64,000 bases of DNA. It comes from Paulownia fortunei (taxonomy: Eukaryota; Streptophyta; Magnoliopsida; Lamiales; Paulowniaceae). Positions 25,710 to 38,512 of the stretch are shown piece after piece. The DNA is taken from assembly GCA_019321725.1 (NCBI GenBank), contig CM033116.1:4770642-4834641 (forward strand), written 5' to 3'. A program made the translations under genes and the position numbers. The stretch's first letter is position 1. Every line of letters begins with the position of its first letter. A model generated the notes under the pieces. It saw only the letters and a list, made by a program, of their open reading frames with translations. It ran no database searches and was not told the DNA's origin.

Positions 25710-27654
25710 TCAATATGTGGTCTGGTTTTGGACTTCCTGTTGCTAAGAAATGTGGTCTTTTCTCAGGATTAATAATTAGTAATTAATTTCCAAAAAAGAA
25801 AAACACCTAATGACTATAGTAAGTGGCAACTGGTGTTTTTAAAAGCTTGGTAAAATATCTTTGACTCTTTCTACCCTTCATTATCTTTCCTTTTCTTCTA
25901 TAACTTTTTTAAAAAAAAATTGAAAGTATTGAATTGAGGTCGAAAAATCAGTATTAGGAAATCAATTCATTCCAATTTTGATTGGTTGCAGTCAATTTCC
26001 ATTCTATAAGGTTGCATTGAGGCCGAAAAATTTAGATTTGAAGTTTAAGATTTTAAATCACCATAATCTTGAGTGTGTTTCAAATTCAATTTTAAAATGG
26101 TTACTAAAAAAATTAAATTCCTAGTAATTGAAAATTATCCAACAATTGCAAGAAATTTATTATTATGAATTTAAAATCTTTAATTCTTAAATCCTTCAAT
26201 CCAAACTCAGCACAGATAAATTTCACGCTACTCTCGAATACACATGAGAAATTCTGAATTATTAGAGATTTCGGACAATATCTTCTATTGTAAATCATAT
26301 GACATCATTTATTGCATTATATTAATTGGCACAATGTGTATATTTTACATATAAATTTTACTATTTTATAGATTTTATATTTGGTGATATGCACCGAGTA
26401 CATATTTCACCATACATTTGCACACTTACATACACATGCATATGAGTGTGTGTAAAATATATAACAAAATACATATATATTGCACATTACCGCATATAAC
26501 ATATCTTGAACCTAATTTTATATATTGCGAAAAATCAATATAATGCAATAAAAATATACAATAAAATTTGTAATAAAATATAGATACCATTAAAGTACAG
26601 TTATTAAAGATGATAAGCCCCAACTGTTCCAACTACTAGTGTGAACTGCCTTTTGATCCAAAAAGAGGCTATTTAAACAACCAAAATGGGGGTCAAACTT
26701 CCGGTGACCGGAGGCGGATTCCGGCGCCGGTGTTCCGGTAAAGAATGATTGATTTCATGCCATGCCAAAAAGGCAGAGTGACTCAACAATGTGGTATTTC
26801 CATGATTGTAGGAATTAACAGGTGAGTTTGAGTGGGAGTGTTTTTTGACCTGTTCTATAGTTTCAATTTCATTGTATATCACAATTGATTCCATTGATCC
26901 AGGAGATTTGGAATTTACCTGGTGAAAGGCTTGAGGTTTTAGCCATTATTGGCCGAACATATGTAAGGTTTTTAGACAAGTACAGGTGAACAAAAGTTCC
27001 AGTGGTGCAAGATTCATGTGAAGAACAGCAAAGAGAAGACAAGCAGCACATGAATGGAGGAAATCTAGAGGGTTTGCCTTTCAACAAGTGTAACTCACAC
27101 ACACACACACACACACACACACCGACAAAAACAACTAAGTTGCAGTGCTACTAGTTTTTCATGTCTCAAAAACAAAACTATGTGCTGAAAGACAATGGAT
27201 AAATTCTAAATCATGCTTTTGAGGCCCTTTAAGTTTTATTATACAAATTTGAAGTGGAAAGTTGCAATAAGTAGCTACTTGGTAATATCAATCAATAATT
27301 AATTAACGATGAACTATTATCGAATACGAGCAACTAAAAAATAACTATTAATTATTCAGTTCTAATTTTTGTTTTAATTTAATATTCTACGTGGTATTTC
27401 ACATTAAAGATGAATGCGTGTCAAATATATATAATTTATATTAAATATATATTTTAAAAAAATATTTTATATACTTTATATGAATTTATAATATATATAC
27501 GAAATAAAACATTACATTGAAATTGAAAATCGAAACTACTAATTACCATAAATAGTCGTAAAAGATTCAAGGTGCCAATTATCATTAAAATATATCAATA
27601 GCCATCCATAGAATTTAAAACCAAAACCTTAAAATTTTAAACTCATTATCATTT
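25710..27654. other. Upstream spacer of copy A, possible small gene fragment
   Basis: The minus strand at 26894-26673 encodes a 73-codon frame with balanced composition, MESIVIYNEIETIEQ to GSLTPILVV, containing LLSHSAFLAWHEI. The adjoining frame at 27120-26869 reads a Cys-rich segment after a (CA)n tract (27096-27122). I do not recognise a family. It may be a fragment or a small unknown gene, since its codon composition is less AT-driven than the surroundings. Confidence 0.25.
27345..27545. mobile_element. Foldback MITE of the 'TTTCAGTTTYAATTTARTATT' family
   Basis: The left arm (TTTGTTTTAATTTAATATTC, then TGGTATTTCACAT) is matched inversely on the right (CGAAATAAAACATTACATTG, then GAAATTGAAAATCGAAAC). 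Similar arms occur at 36159-36299 and flank the Mutator-type element in copy B intron 2, so this is a small family in the window. Confidence 0.5.
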
Positions 27655-30600
27655 TAGATTAAAATTACACGAATTGAGTCAATTAAGAAGATTCTGAAGA
27701 GATATTTCCTTTTGAAATATAATAAAAAAGGAGCTGTCTTGCCAACAGAAGGACAATATGTGACAAGGCGTTATTGTTCTTGTTGCTGCTATCAATGAAA
27801 TCTTTAATGACATGAATTTTGCAATATTGTCATTTTTATTTTACATGTTATTTTCCTTTTTTTTTATCTGTTTGCTATTGAGATCTAACTTTCATGGAGG
27901 AGAAGGAATATTCTATGTCAATTGGCATCTGGCCATACTTTTGTGTTTCTTTGTTGTTTTTTTTTATAAATAATACTAAGCAAGATAACAAATAATATAA
28001 TTTGAAAATTCTATAATATAGAAAATAATTAAAAAATTAATATAAAATTAGAAAAAAAATGTTTTTATTTATATTGTAGCAAACTAAACACAAGCTGAAA
28101 TGAATGCTAACAATTATAGTGGCACTTAAAACCAATACCTAATAATTTTAAAATCTTAATATTTGATATTTGTCACTTAAACTATATTTCATTCGTTGTC
28201 ATTCTGTTGCATCTCCTTTTTTTAAAAGGAAACCATACTTTCATTCATTAGGACAATTCCTATTATGCTACATGTTTCTAGTTACACCATAAATATAATT
28301 TCTTGTGATTGCTTACTTGCTTTAAAACATATATTAATCTTATAAAAACCATTTTGGTATGTGTTTTATTATTAATGTCAAATTGATATATTAGATTTCA
28401 TAAATACTTTCATTGATATCCAAATTTTTTTATAAATATCAAATTGGTGCATATTAGATGGACTCCTTCTAATTTTCCATTTAAGATATTTTCTAATGAC
28501 GGTTATGCCCTTTTAAACCAATTTAATTTTTCATGATATATTCATATGACTAAATAATTCTACCATTATAATAATATAAACAAAAACATTGATTAATAAT
28601 AAACAACAACATAAGTAAGACATATAATTATTTATTATTTATAACAAAAGGAAAAATTAAATATGCCTATATAAGAAGGGATAACTTTTTAAGAGATGAA
28701 TTTTAAATTTAATTTCTAAAAAAATTTAGATATCAGAAAAAAAAAATGAGAGTATAAAATAAACTAAATGCAATAATAGCAAAGCAAGTCATTCTCTAAC
28801 TTTTAAAAATTTAAATCCCATCTAAATATTTTTATTTTCAAAACTATCCCTCCTTATCAAGGTGTATTTTAAATTTTAATTTTATAAATACATTTAAATA
28901 TTTTTATTGAATAACCTCATGTGATTACTTTTCATTTATATAATGCATACAACTATGATTGTGGGTAGGCGGGTTAAATAGTTCTGTATGAATTAGCAGT
29001 TTTTATTCTCGTGATTGTGTTCTTGATCTAATTTGGAGATAGAGTATCTTTGTTATACCCTGCATGAATCGTTTAGCAATTAGCAATTCACGAGGAGGTT
29101 GGATTATCACTTCTATTAATTTACCTAATTTTAATGTGTATATTATCATAATTATAATATGATTTGTTTGTTTAGTTAAATAAATATAAAAAGAAAAATT
29201 AAACTTTTATTATCAATGAAATGAGTTTCCTTTTTCTAGAGTAGCGAGCATTTGGCAGAAATAATTATGAGTGAATAAAATTAGATATTTAAATTAAAAT
29301 TAATGTTTAAAACGGGAGTCAATAAAATATATTATAAATGGAGAATTGGATGGATATGCAATAATATTTATGACAAAATTTAAATATTAATTAAAATATT
29401 TACAAAAATTCATGTATCAACTTGAAATTAATAGCAAAATTCAAGTACCAATATTTTTATCACTATTGAAAGATCCATATATATTTAATTTAAACGAAAA
29501 AAAGCTTGTGGAGCAGAACTTTTTATTTTCTGGAGAAACAATCAAATAATCAAGATATCAATGACTACTAGTGATTATTTAAGATCAATAATAAACTTTT
29601 AATCAAAGTTCACTAATTGTCATTCTGTATAATACCCCATCATAATGAAACTAATAACAAAAAATTGACTTTTATCAAAATATTTCAATATATATGGATC
29701 CCAATTCAATTTTATTTGATTCGAGCTGACTAAAATTTGTATGCTCTTTAAATTAATCCAATTTATGGAGTACTATATAGAATGAGATGAAAATTTAATA
29801 ATTTATATATGGAATAATATTACTTGAACAATCACTACAAATTATGTTTCACAAATAGATGATTAATTCTCATCAATTATTTATATGATTGAATCTAAAA
29901 ACTATATCTGAAATAATCCTTTCAAATTCGGATTCTCAAAGGTTTTTCGGACCCAAATTCTGTTAAAACATGGTAAGACTTGATAGAAGCTAGATCGTGA
30001 ATCAAACATAGGGTTATGCCAACTAAACTGGAGTTGACTCGGATCCAAAACTCCAATTCGAATCCAACCCGTTGACAGTCGGTGGCACCACATCAGTGCT
30101 CCTGTGGGTCAAGTGATGGTTGACTCAATGATGAGATTGAAGCATGACCAAATTGCATTCGAGTTTCATTAATATGAGTATTAGTATACTTATAATAATT
30201 TTTATTAATATTTAATAATTTGATATTATGAATAATTTAATTATTTATACTTAATGGGTTTTTAGGCTCCGCTTCGCAATTTTAGGAAGAGTCGGTACTC
30301 GGGCACGTGTGAAGCTGGGTCGGAGTTTGGTGAATTTAATGACCGTCTTCTAATTAGAGTTTGGTGAATAATTAAATATGATAATTAATATGTATTCTAT
30401 GGTTCATTGCTCCTATCCTATCACCAAACATCACATTTTAAGGCAACATAGTGACATCATTATAAGTTGTCATTTTGTCCACAATTTCCCAAATCAGAGC
30501 CAAAAATAAAATACTCTCACGTGTTTCAATTAAAATATTATTATCACAAAAGGATACGAAAATTTGGGCGTAATTGAAGCAAGGTTGCGTCTTCAACCTT

Positions 30601-33600
30601 TATAATAGCACATCAAATTATATAATTCTGGAAAAAGGCAATACGTTGGGAACTACATTTTATTTAAAATAATTAAAAAGAAAAATGGTATTTATCCTAG
30701 TACTGTCTGTCCAATAGCTAGATATTCAAACTCATATTTTAACATTAAATTTGATGTCTAATTATTTTCCTAGTTTGATGTCTAATAATTCTAGGTTGCC
30801 AAAAAAGATAATGTGAATTGGGAAAAGCTTCGAATATATCAAGGTGTTATTGCAAAGATGATACTTTTTATGTTTACTGCTCAGGGTTGCATTGACTCAA
30901 ACAGTTCAATACCAAAATAGCCAAAATTAAATAAAGTAATTGCTCAAGTCAATGTAAATATTTATTCTCTAAAATCAGCTTCCAATTGCACTTATATCCA
31001 GAAATATTTTATAATAAGAATTTAATTTGTTTTAAATACATAAAATGCATTATCATATCCATTTATAAACCCAAAGTTTTTATAGTATAAATTCTACTAG
31101 ATTTTAGTAAAATTAAATTTGAGAAGAGATGAGTTTTAGAAATGGCAATCAGCCAGAAGTAATTTTTGCAAAATTCTGATTTTTACATTTTAAATAAACT
31201 TAGTAGTGATTTTAGTTTAACATTCTAAACGCATGTGGAAGTCACAGAAAATACAAGAAAGTGATTTTGAGAGTCAAATAAAAATTAATAAGAATTTATT
31301 TTAGTAAAATTATGTCCACTATAATCGAGTTTTTAAAAATACTAATTATTATTTTTGAACAACCTAAAACAAATTTCAACTTAAGTTGTGGAAGGCCCGT
31401 TTAAACGGCACTCAAATTAAAAATAATTTTTTATTTAAAATTATCAAATATCTATACAAAATCACACTCAACGTAATATTCGAAACCCAAATGAGATAAA
31501 TTAGGTTTCTTTTTTGTGGGGTACGGTTGTTGTAATAATATCAAATAAAATTTATAGTACTAATTTGGGAGAAAGTGACCACAAATAAAGAAGCAAAATA
31601 AGTGGTTAGAGAGTAGCTTTTGTTTTCTTTTGAAAATTATTTCATCTATTCTTTTTCCCCTTTTCTTTTTCGTTCTCTCTTCTTTAGTCAAAAGTAGAGC
31701 TGAGCGCAGACACATGCGAGATTTGCTGTTGGCATGCAAAACGACTTTTGTAAGTCTCTTTCGTCGGTCGTTTTATTGGAATTATTTGCGCATGTAATCA
31801 ACTTTTCCCAGCATTAACAGTACTAATTGATAAACCTTTAGCGCGCCAATATATGAATAGTTATGTTAATGAATTCTTTTCAAGTCGTTTATTTTTAGTA
31901 TTTTTTTTTTAATTTCTTACGCATAACCATCAATTTCATTCTAAACATGTTTTAGTCAAAGTGGGACATAAATTATTGATATTTTACTAATTTTAAAAAA
32001 ATTTAAATTCCATTAAATAAATAAATAATACTTTCTCTTTATATAATGAGACCCATAATTAATTAAATAATAATTTTTCAACCTAATATAATTTGAGTGA
32101 TGAGACATAAATAAAATAACGAGACTCATTAATTATTACTCTAATCCTAAAATATCATTTTTTACAATATCCAAACACACTTTTATTTTCACATAAAAAT
32201 CAATGCAAAAATAAAAATAAACTTGAACCACTGAAAATGAAAATGAAAACAAACGAGCCCTAAGGTTTTCACTTCGAATTCCATAGTTTCGCCGTAATAT
32301 AATAATTGTTGATTGGTGGTTATTAAGATTTTTTTTACTAATAATTTGATATAATGATATATTTGATCTAGTCTTGTTAGAAAAAAAAAATGATTTGCAT
32401 TAAATAATTTTCATCTTCCACATAGTTTTTCTTATTATGTATCCATTTAAGTAATTTCACTATTTATGGAAGTGACTTGCTAAGCATTTCTTGTCCTAAT
32501 TTAGGGCATTTGCCAAATTTCTATAAAATAATTTCACTTACTAAGAAAAGTATATGGTGTGAGATTTTTCTATTTAAATGTTCCACATTAGGATTTTGAA
32601 ATTTGGTGAATAGAGTATGGATGGATTAATCACATGGCTAGTATCCAAACACAGTACAAGATAGAATTTTCTTATGCTTGGTCCCAAATAAGAAAATTAT
32701 GTTATTCGACGTTTACTTGACTTTATTGAGAAATTAACAAAGACAATCCCCTCCTAATTTTAAAAGCTTCAATTTTTATTATAACTTTAATGAACAAATT
32801 AAAATGATTATAGTATTATATTTTAAACAAGTATTTATCGCATCTCATAAATTATATTTTGATATGTAAATATTTAAGTAAGATGAAAGGAAAAAAATTA
32901 AGATTATTGAAAAAATCATAGTTATCAAATTTATTGTAAAATAATTTGCAGCTTTTGAGCCACACTCTCCATTTCTCCCCCTTTATTCTTTTTTGTTAAA
33001 CTCTAAAACTTCTCATCAATCGTCATCACTTGTTATAACCAACAAATTCTTTAATTATGAGTAAAAATTATTTCTCATTTTTTTAAAGTATGATTTATTA
33101 ACTTTTATGCGAGAGATAAGAATATTAATGCACATTAAAGTAAAATTCTCACTCTACAATCGCTAGAACGAGTTTGGAACGCTAGAATACCACCTCTAAT
33201 TCATTATTAACCAAACCAAATTATTATTAAATACTTTCACTAATTCATTATTTTTATTCATAGAACTCTTTGTGTTCAATATTTCATGAAAGTTGAGCTG
33301 AATTAGGACAAGTGAGAGATATTTTTATATCGATCAAAGCCTTAGCGATGTGTTTCCAAGTATTTAAACCTCAATAGAGATGTGACAAATTTCCCACATC
33401 ATGCCGTTCAATTTAAAGGGTATTTTGGTCTATTCATAAATATTTAACAAAATTTTAGACGAATAATTGATAAAATAGAGATAGTGCTACAAATGAAAAT
33501 TTATATAGAAAATGGTGGTAAAAAATTCAAACCTCAAGACCTTGGTGAATGTAAGCATAAATGGTCTGCTGCTAGGGTTTGTTAATCCAAGACTGTTAAT

Positions 33601-34208
33601 TGTCATTTTCCATTTTTATGTACAAAGCCAGACAAAGCTTTCCCAACTGCCGATCTTTGTTTTATTCTGTGTAATAAATCTCAATTAGCTTTTATTGCTC
33701 ATACAAAACAAAACGTGCAGACCTTTGTTTCCTAATTACCAAAGTTTTTAATTAATTATATAACTACCCCAACTGCAGCTAATTGTAATTTGTTGATAAT
33801 GAAGCACTAACACACTCTCACCTATCATAAAATCATCACAATATTACAAAAGCTAAAAAGAGAACTTGGGAGAATAGACTATTATATACGCTAAGATGGA
33901 TGTGGTTATGTTTGGAATGGAAAGATTTTTTTAATATGGCTGACGTAGATTATTGATTGAAGATGATGATAAAATTATTTTATAAATTTTGTGGCAGAAC
34001 GATTATGGTGAACATATCATTAAACTAATCAAATTTATACAAATGTTCACTTAATGAATGAAAGAACAAAAATGAAAAAGAAAATGAAGCTAACCTAAGT
34101 AGCCTTCGCGTGCATTAGATGAGACAGTAGATGTTAGGATTTAGGTACCGTCGGTGCCTTCTTAACATTAATAATGTGCTAAATCAACATTGGGACGATG
34201 ATATTTAA

Positions 34209-34658
34209 ATGTTTAAATATTGTTGTGGCATAGCAGATTTCTTTGTAGGAAAAGGACTCAATAGTATAACAAAGCAAGAATGTGAATTTAACAACTAAGG
34301 AAGGATTCAAACTTGGATTTGTCCATTTAAGACATATTTTGATTATTATAAATGGATTTAGAATGGGTTTTGATTTTTGTTTTTTAATTCGTTCCGTTCT
34401 GAAACCGACTCATTTATTTATTTTTTATTTTTTTAGAATTTATTGTGCACATTTATATGATTTTTTTGAAAAATATATATTTTTACAATGTTTTAGTATA
34501 TTATTTTTTTAAAATATATTTTTTTAATATTTTTAAAATAATAAATGAATTTAATGTGTCTAATCCGTTGGGTTCGGATTTGGTCGGTATCTAAAAAAAT
34601 TATTAACAGGATGAATCACGAGTTTAACTAAATTCGTCTCATTGCCATCTCTTATAAC
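34209..34658 (+). mobile_element. Dispersed repeat copy 3, insertion proven by empty site
   Basis: The duplicate spacer reads straight from TTTTTAAATG to TAACTTGTAAGA (about 48050-48075), whereas here about 450 bp intervene. The insert ends CTCATTGCCATCTCTTA and has the same GC-edge/AT-core layout as 4672-5044 and 16285-16619. The paralogous empty site shows that this family is mobile and jumped after the spacer duplication. Confidence 0.6.
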
Positions 34659-36158
34659 AACTTGTAAGATATTCACAAATTTTCATAAAATTTATTTTTA
34701 ATTGAGAGGGTCAAATGAAATTAATTATTCTCATAATTTTAATTGGGATTCACATTATTGCTTGGATACTAATTATAAAATTCCTAGTAATTAGATGTGC
34801 ACTTAATAATGTCATAAAAGTGCTGACGTTATGCATGATTTATTATTTCATAACTCTACTTTAATAACCGAAGTGTAACAAAGAAATAATTTGCAAGGTA
34901 ATAATAATTGGGTATTTGACAAATGGCAATCAACTTCAATTAGTCCTAACTGCAACTCTTAATGACAATTATCTTCTAGCTAATTATGGAGTACTGCAAG
35001 ATCTCTTTTGACTTTCTATACATTTTGGACAATTGAACTATTAATTATGTACAATGTAAGAAGAATCCCTACCCAAAGCTGGTGACAAGCAGATTACTTT
35101 TTTTTTTTTCGTGATTTACAAAATAGAACTAATAATTGTATACATTATATATAAAAACTATAATAAAACTATTCATTTTTTTTATAAAATTCAAATTTAA
35201 AAAACTATTCATTTTTTTTATAAAATTTAAATTTAAAACTCGACTCAAACTAGAACTGCTATCTGATGTGGACATTGGCTCAAGTACGCCATCCCAAACA
35301 AAAATGGGTATATTCTCTACTACTAATATTCTATTTTTTTGGACAACTCACTTGGTTAAGCTACAATTATTAACTTTAGGAAGGAATTTTAAAGCGACAA
35401 CAAGAACCATAAAATGGAAGGATTGACCTGCAGACAGCCCCAAGATTAGAAGGATTATATATAATTTGGTTTAGTCAACAAATGTTAGAATTCTTGGGAA
35501 AGTGTGATAAACAACAATTTTCATAACTTGTGCGCCACTAGAAATTCCCAATCTAAGCATTAATCTAACTTGTAATTTTTTTTTCCAATTATATTACCGC
35601 GAAATGCGGAAGATCTACTCAAGAAATAATATAATATTTTAATTGAATTTGTTCATATTTTGTTGTCACAAAGTAAAAAAAAGTCCACCTGTGTATACAT
35701 TAAAGAAAATCAATTGAAAAAAAAATATTTTTTTTGAGGGACTTAGTTGAGGGGTCAAAATGGTAGGATGCTAATCTGTTTTCGTGCATCAGTTAATATC
35801 ATAAGAAAGAAAAATAGAAAAAAAGTAATTAATTATTAATCTGCTTATTATAGAACAAAATATTTAAGTGATGAATAATAATATTGGGTGTGTGATACAT
35901 ATAGATACACAGAGATTTAGATTTGGATTGGATCAAAGGTATATATATATGTATGTCCTATGGGAGATTGCTTATGGGGTTAGGTCACGTGAGGACATCT
36001 AGCATGCATGTTAGTATTCAGTAGCATATGGTTGCACATGTATTTGGTAATAAAATGACAAAAATAACCATGACTCTAATTCATTAAAACAAAAAGGATA
36101 AATATAACTTGTTTGTAATCTACAACTTGCTATATACATTTGGCCTTTTCATTCGAAT

Positions 36159-36299
36159 TTTCTGTTTCAATTTAGTATTTCATCTTGTATTTTATATTAT
36201 AAATATATTTTAAATATATATTTATTGTAAGTATTTACTTGGCGTGCAATTATAAAATAATATATAAGATAAAATATTAAATTAAAATAAAAAAAAACT
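36159..36299. mobile_element. Foldback MITE, ~140 bp
   Basis: TTTCTGTTTCAATTTAGTAT on the left is inverted on the right as ATATTAAATTAAAATAAA. It has the same arm family as 27345-27545. Confidence 0.5.
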
Positions 36300-37584
36300 G
36301 AGAAAATATTCATTAGTAGTATATATATATATGAGTAGGTGTTGAGTTGGCCAAAAACTAGCCACAAAATGGAAGAAAACTGATCCTTGTGAAAAGCCCA
36401 TGTTCTCAAGATATTACCTGCACCACCACCATTGGTATATTAAAAAAGAAAAATCTTGCATTTACGAGCTTATTGTAATCCAAAATTGAATGTTCAATTA
36501 ATATTATTAATAAGTCAAGTTTCAACGCAATATTAAACAACTTATATAACATTTTAGAATAATATTCTATAATAGTATTAAACTCCATAATAATTATACA
36601 ATATTCGTATTGTGCATACGAAATTATATATAATTATATCTCTACTGTGGCTGAGGAAGAACACTTAGCATGAACTCCTGAAGAAATAGAGTTTCACTTG
36701 GCTTAATAAATTACCAGTGAAATTTTTAGATATACACGTTGAATTCATTCAAAGCCTTTGATAATAATTAGTGTTGGTACCCAGCCAAGGCAAACTTAAT
36801 AATTGAAGCATGGGGAAGATGAAAACAAAATGTAGAGAGCATCCCACATGTCAGAAAATTGGTCCAAGGTAGGGCATTCCTTGTCTGAGTTCTTTCTTCT
36901 ACAAAAAATATATCATGCTTTTTCTGCACATATATTTATTCATTATTACAAGAGCAAAAAAAAAAAAAAAATTAAATATCAACTGTCGGCAAAGAAAGAT
37001 TAAGGGCCCATTTAAGGAGAATTTTTGGGGATTAATAAAGTCAATGGTAATAGAGTTAGGTACTTTAGTGAATGGGATTTCATACTTTGTTTCTCCCATT
37101 TCCACAAAAATGTGTTATAGTGTTTAAAATATTGCATATGCCCAGTAACAAAATATCGAAAGTATCTTAAGAATGTAACATGTTGTTGACAATATTCATG
37201 CTTTTGTTCTCAGAAAAAAATGTTCAAAAAATCGGGGAAATAGAAATTCATTTTTAATTGGTCGTGTGTATGTTTAATATACGAATATAGTATAAATTTT
37301 AAGTAATATAATACCACATTTAAACATGGAAGGTATTATTTATTTTGCCTTATTTGACGTTCCTAATAATATCAAAAATGGGTATTTTAGTAAAATTAGG
37401 CAAGAAGTGCTTTAGAATCAATTCACATTAATTTATCATTTCAAAATTAAACCAATGGAGGGAAATTACTTAGAGAAACTAGTTGTTGTGGCTACATAGC
37501 TCTTGCGCATGATATTCGACTCATATAATTCTTGATAGCATTGTCTACTCAGCTAGATCGACTAAATCGAGTCCAAATTTGAGA

Positions 37585-37795
37585 CTATATTTGGTTTTGT
37601 TTCTAAGTAATTTGGAAGAGATATTTTGAAAAAATATAACGGGGAATATGTGAAAAATAAAAGGATGCTTGGCTTTATTTTAGAAAGTTACATTTTTTAT
37701 TTTTGAAACAAAACATTTTTTGTTTGGTCAGTGTTATCGCATTATATTAATATAATAATTAAAAAATATTTTTTTTTTTTATTGATGCAATAATT

Positions 37796-37830
<35 letters not shown>

Positions 37831-37979
37831 ATATTTAATATATATAGTAGTTGGAATATATAGACATATATGTATAGTAATAATATGAGTGTTTTTAAAA
37901 TATTTTGAGAAAATAAAAGATTGGTTTGAGATGTTTGGTTTTATTCTTTTTTTTTTTAAAAAAAATTCTTGCACCAAAC
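37585..37979. mobile_element. Insertion of ~395 bp defined by paralogous empty site
   Basis: The flanks GAGTCCAAATTTGA and TTCCCATGACCTCAAA are contiguous in the duplicate spacer (51770-51800, GAGTCCGAACTTGATTTCCCATAACC). Inside are TTTGGTTTTGTTTCT at the left, GAATAAAACCAAAC inverted near the right, and an expanded AT run (37798-37827). This fits a MITE with a later microsatellite expansion. Confidence 0.55.
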
Positions 37980-38159
37980 TTCCCATGACCTCAAAAGCTA
38001 GCAAGAAGAGAGTTGGAGATATCCCCATTTTAAGGAGATATTCACCCACACATCTAGTCTAATCATATGCAAGATAAAGACCAAATTTGAGTTTTGCCAT
38101 CTGAATTTCTGATGCAGAACCAGAGACAACAGGCCTTGCAAAAGGGAATACAATAAAGA

Positions 38160-38365
38160 TGGTACTATTATTTCAGCATAAGAGTTTTGCTACATAGATT
38201 TCTGGACACTCTGGCCACAATTGCTCTAATTTCACTACCTAGTTTACAGTATCAGACCATGTTGTCTTTTGTAGTGAAATCCAGAGATATTGTGTCCTTT
38301 TCCTATATTATTGAGAAAACACTTCCTTCACAATATACTATGATCTGAGGAAGATGAGACTCCAA
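38160..38365. repeat. 3'-flank block of copy B shared with copy A
   Basis: Counterpart of 19575-19795, with long identical runs such as GAGAAAACACTTCCTTCACA and GGAAGATGAGACTCC. Confidence 0.8.
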
Positions 38366-38476
38366 TTATATTATGTGTCTTAACTCTAATTTTTATGATG
38401 TTTCTGCTTCTAAGGGACTTTGAACTGCAATCAACCAAATGGAGCAATCTTGCGTGCATATTTTGTGTAGATGATT

Positions 38477-38512
38477 CTGCTGCTGCTGCTGGTGGTGGTG
38501 GTGGTGGTGGTG
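38477..38512 (-). repeat. Expanded post-stop (CAC)7(CAG)5, copy B
   Basis: On the sense strand twelve triplets, seven CAC then five CAG, directly follow the TAA of copy B. The homologous tract is CAC2CAG2 in A and (CAG)7 in C. Confidence 0.9.

Larger units (their letters stand above)
27655..38050. repeat. Duplicated spacer 1 (upstream of copy A / downstream of copy B)
   Basis: This spacer is a diverged duplicate of 46522-51870. Collinear matches include ATTAAAATTACACGAATTGA (27658) with the 46525 region, GGGTATTTTGGTCTATTCAT (33418) with 47555, the block at 34900-35030 with 48145-48280, 35290-35700 with 49360-49640, 36830-37140 with 50030-50190 and 50571-50660, and CTAGCAAGAAGAGAGTTGG (37999) with 51801. 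It is about 10.4 kb against 5.3 kb, and the excess is mostly at 28.25-33.33 kb. That part has no match and no recognisable gene, only AT-rich DNA. Confidence 0.75.
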
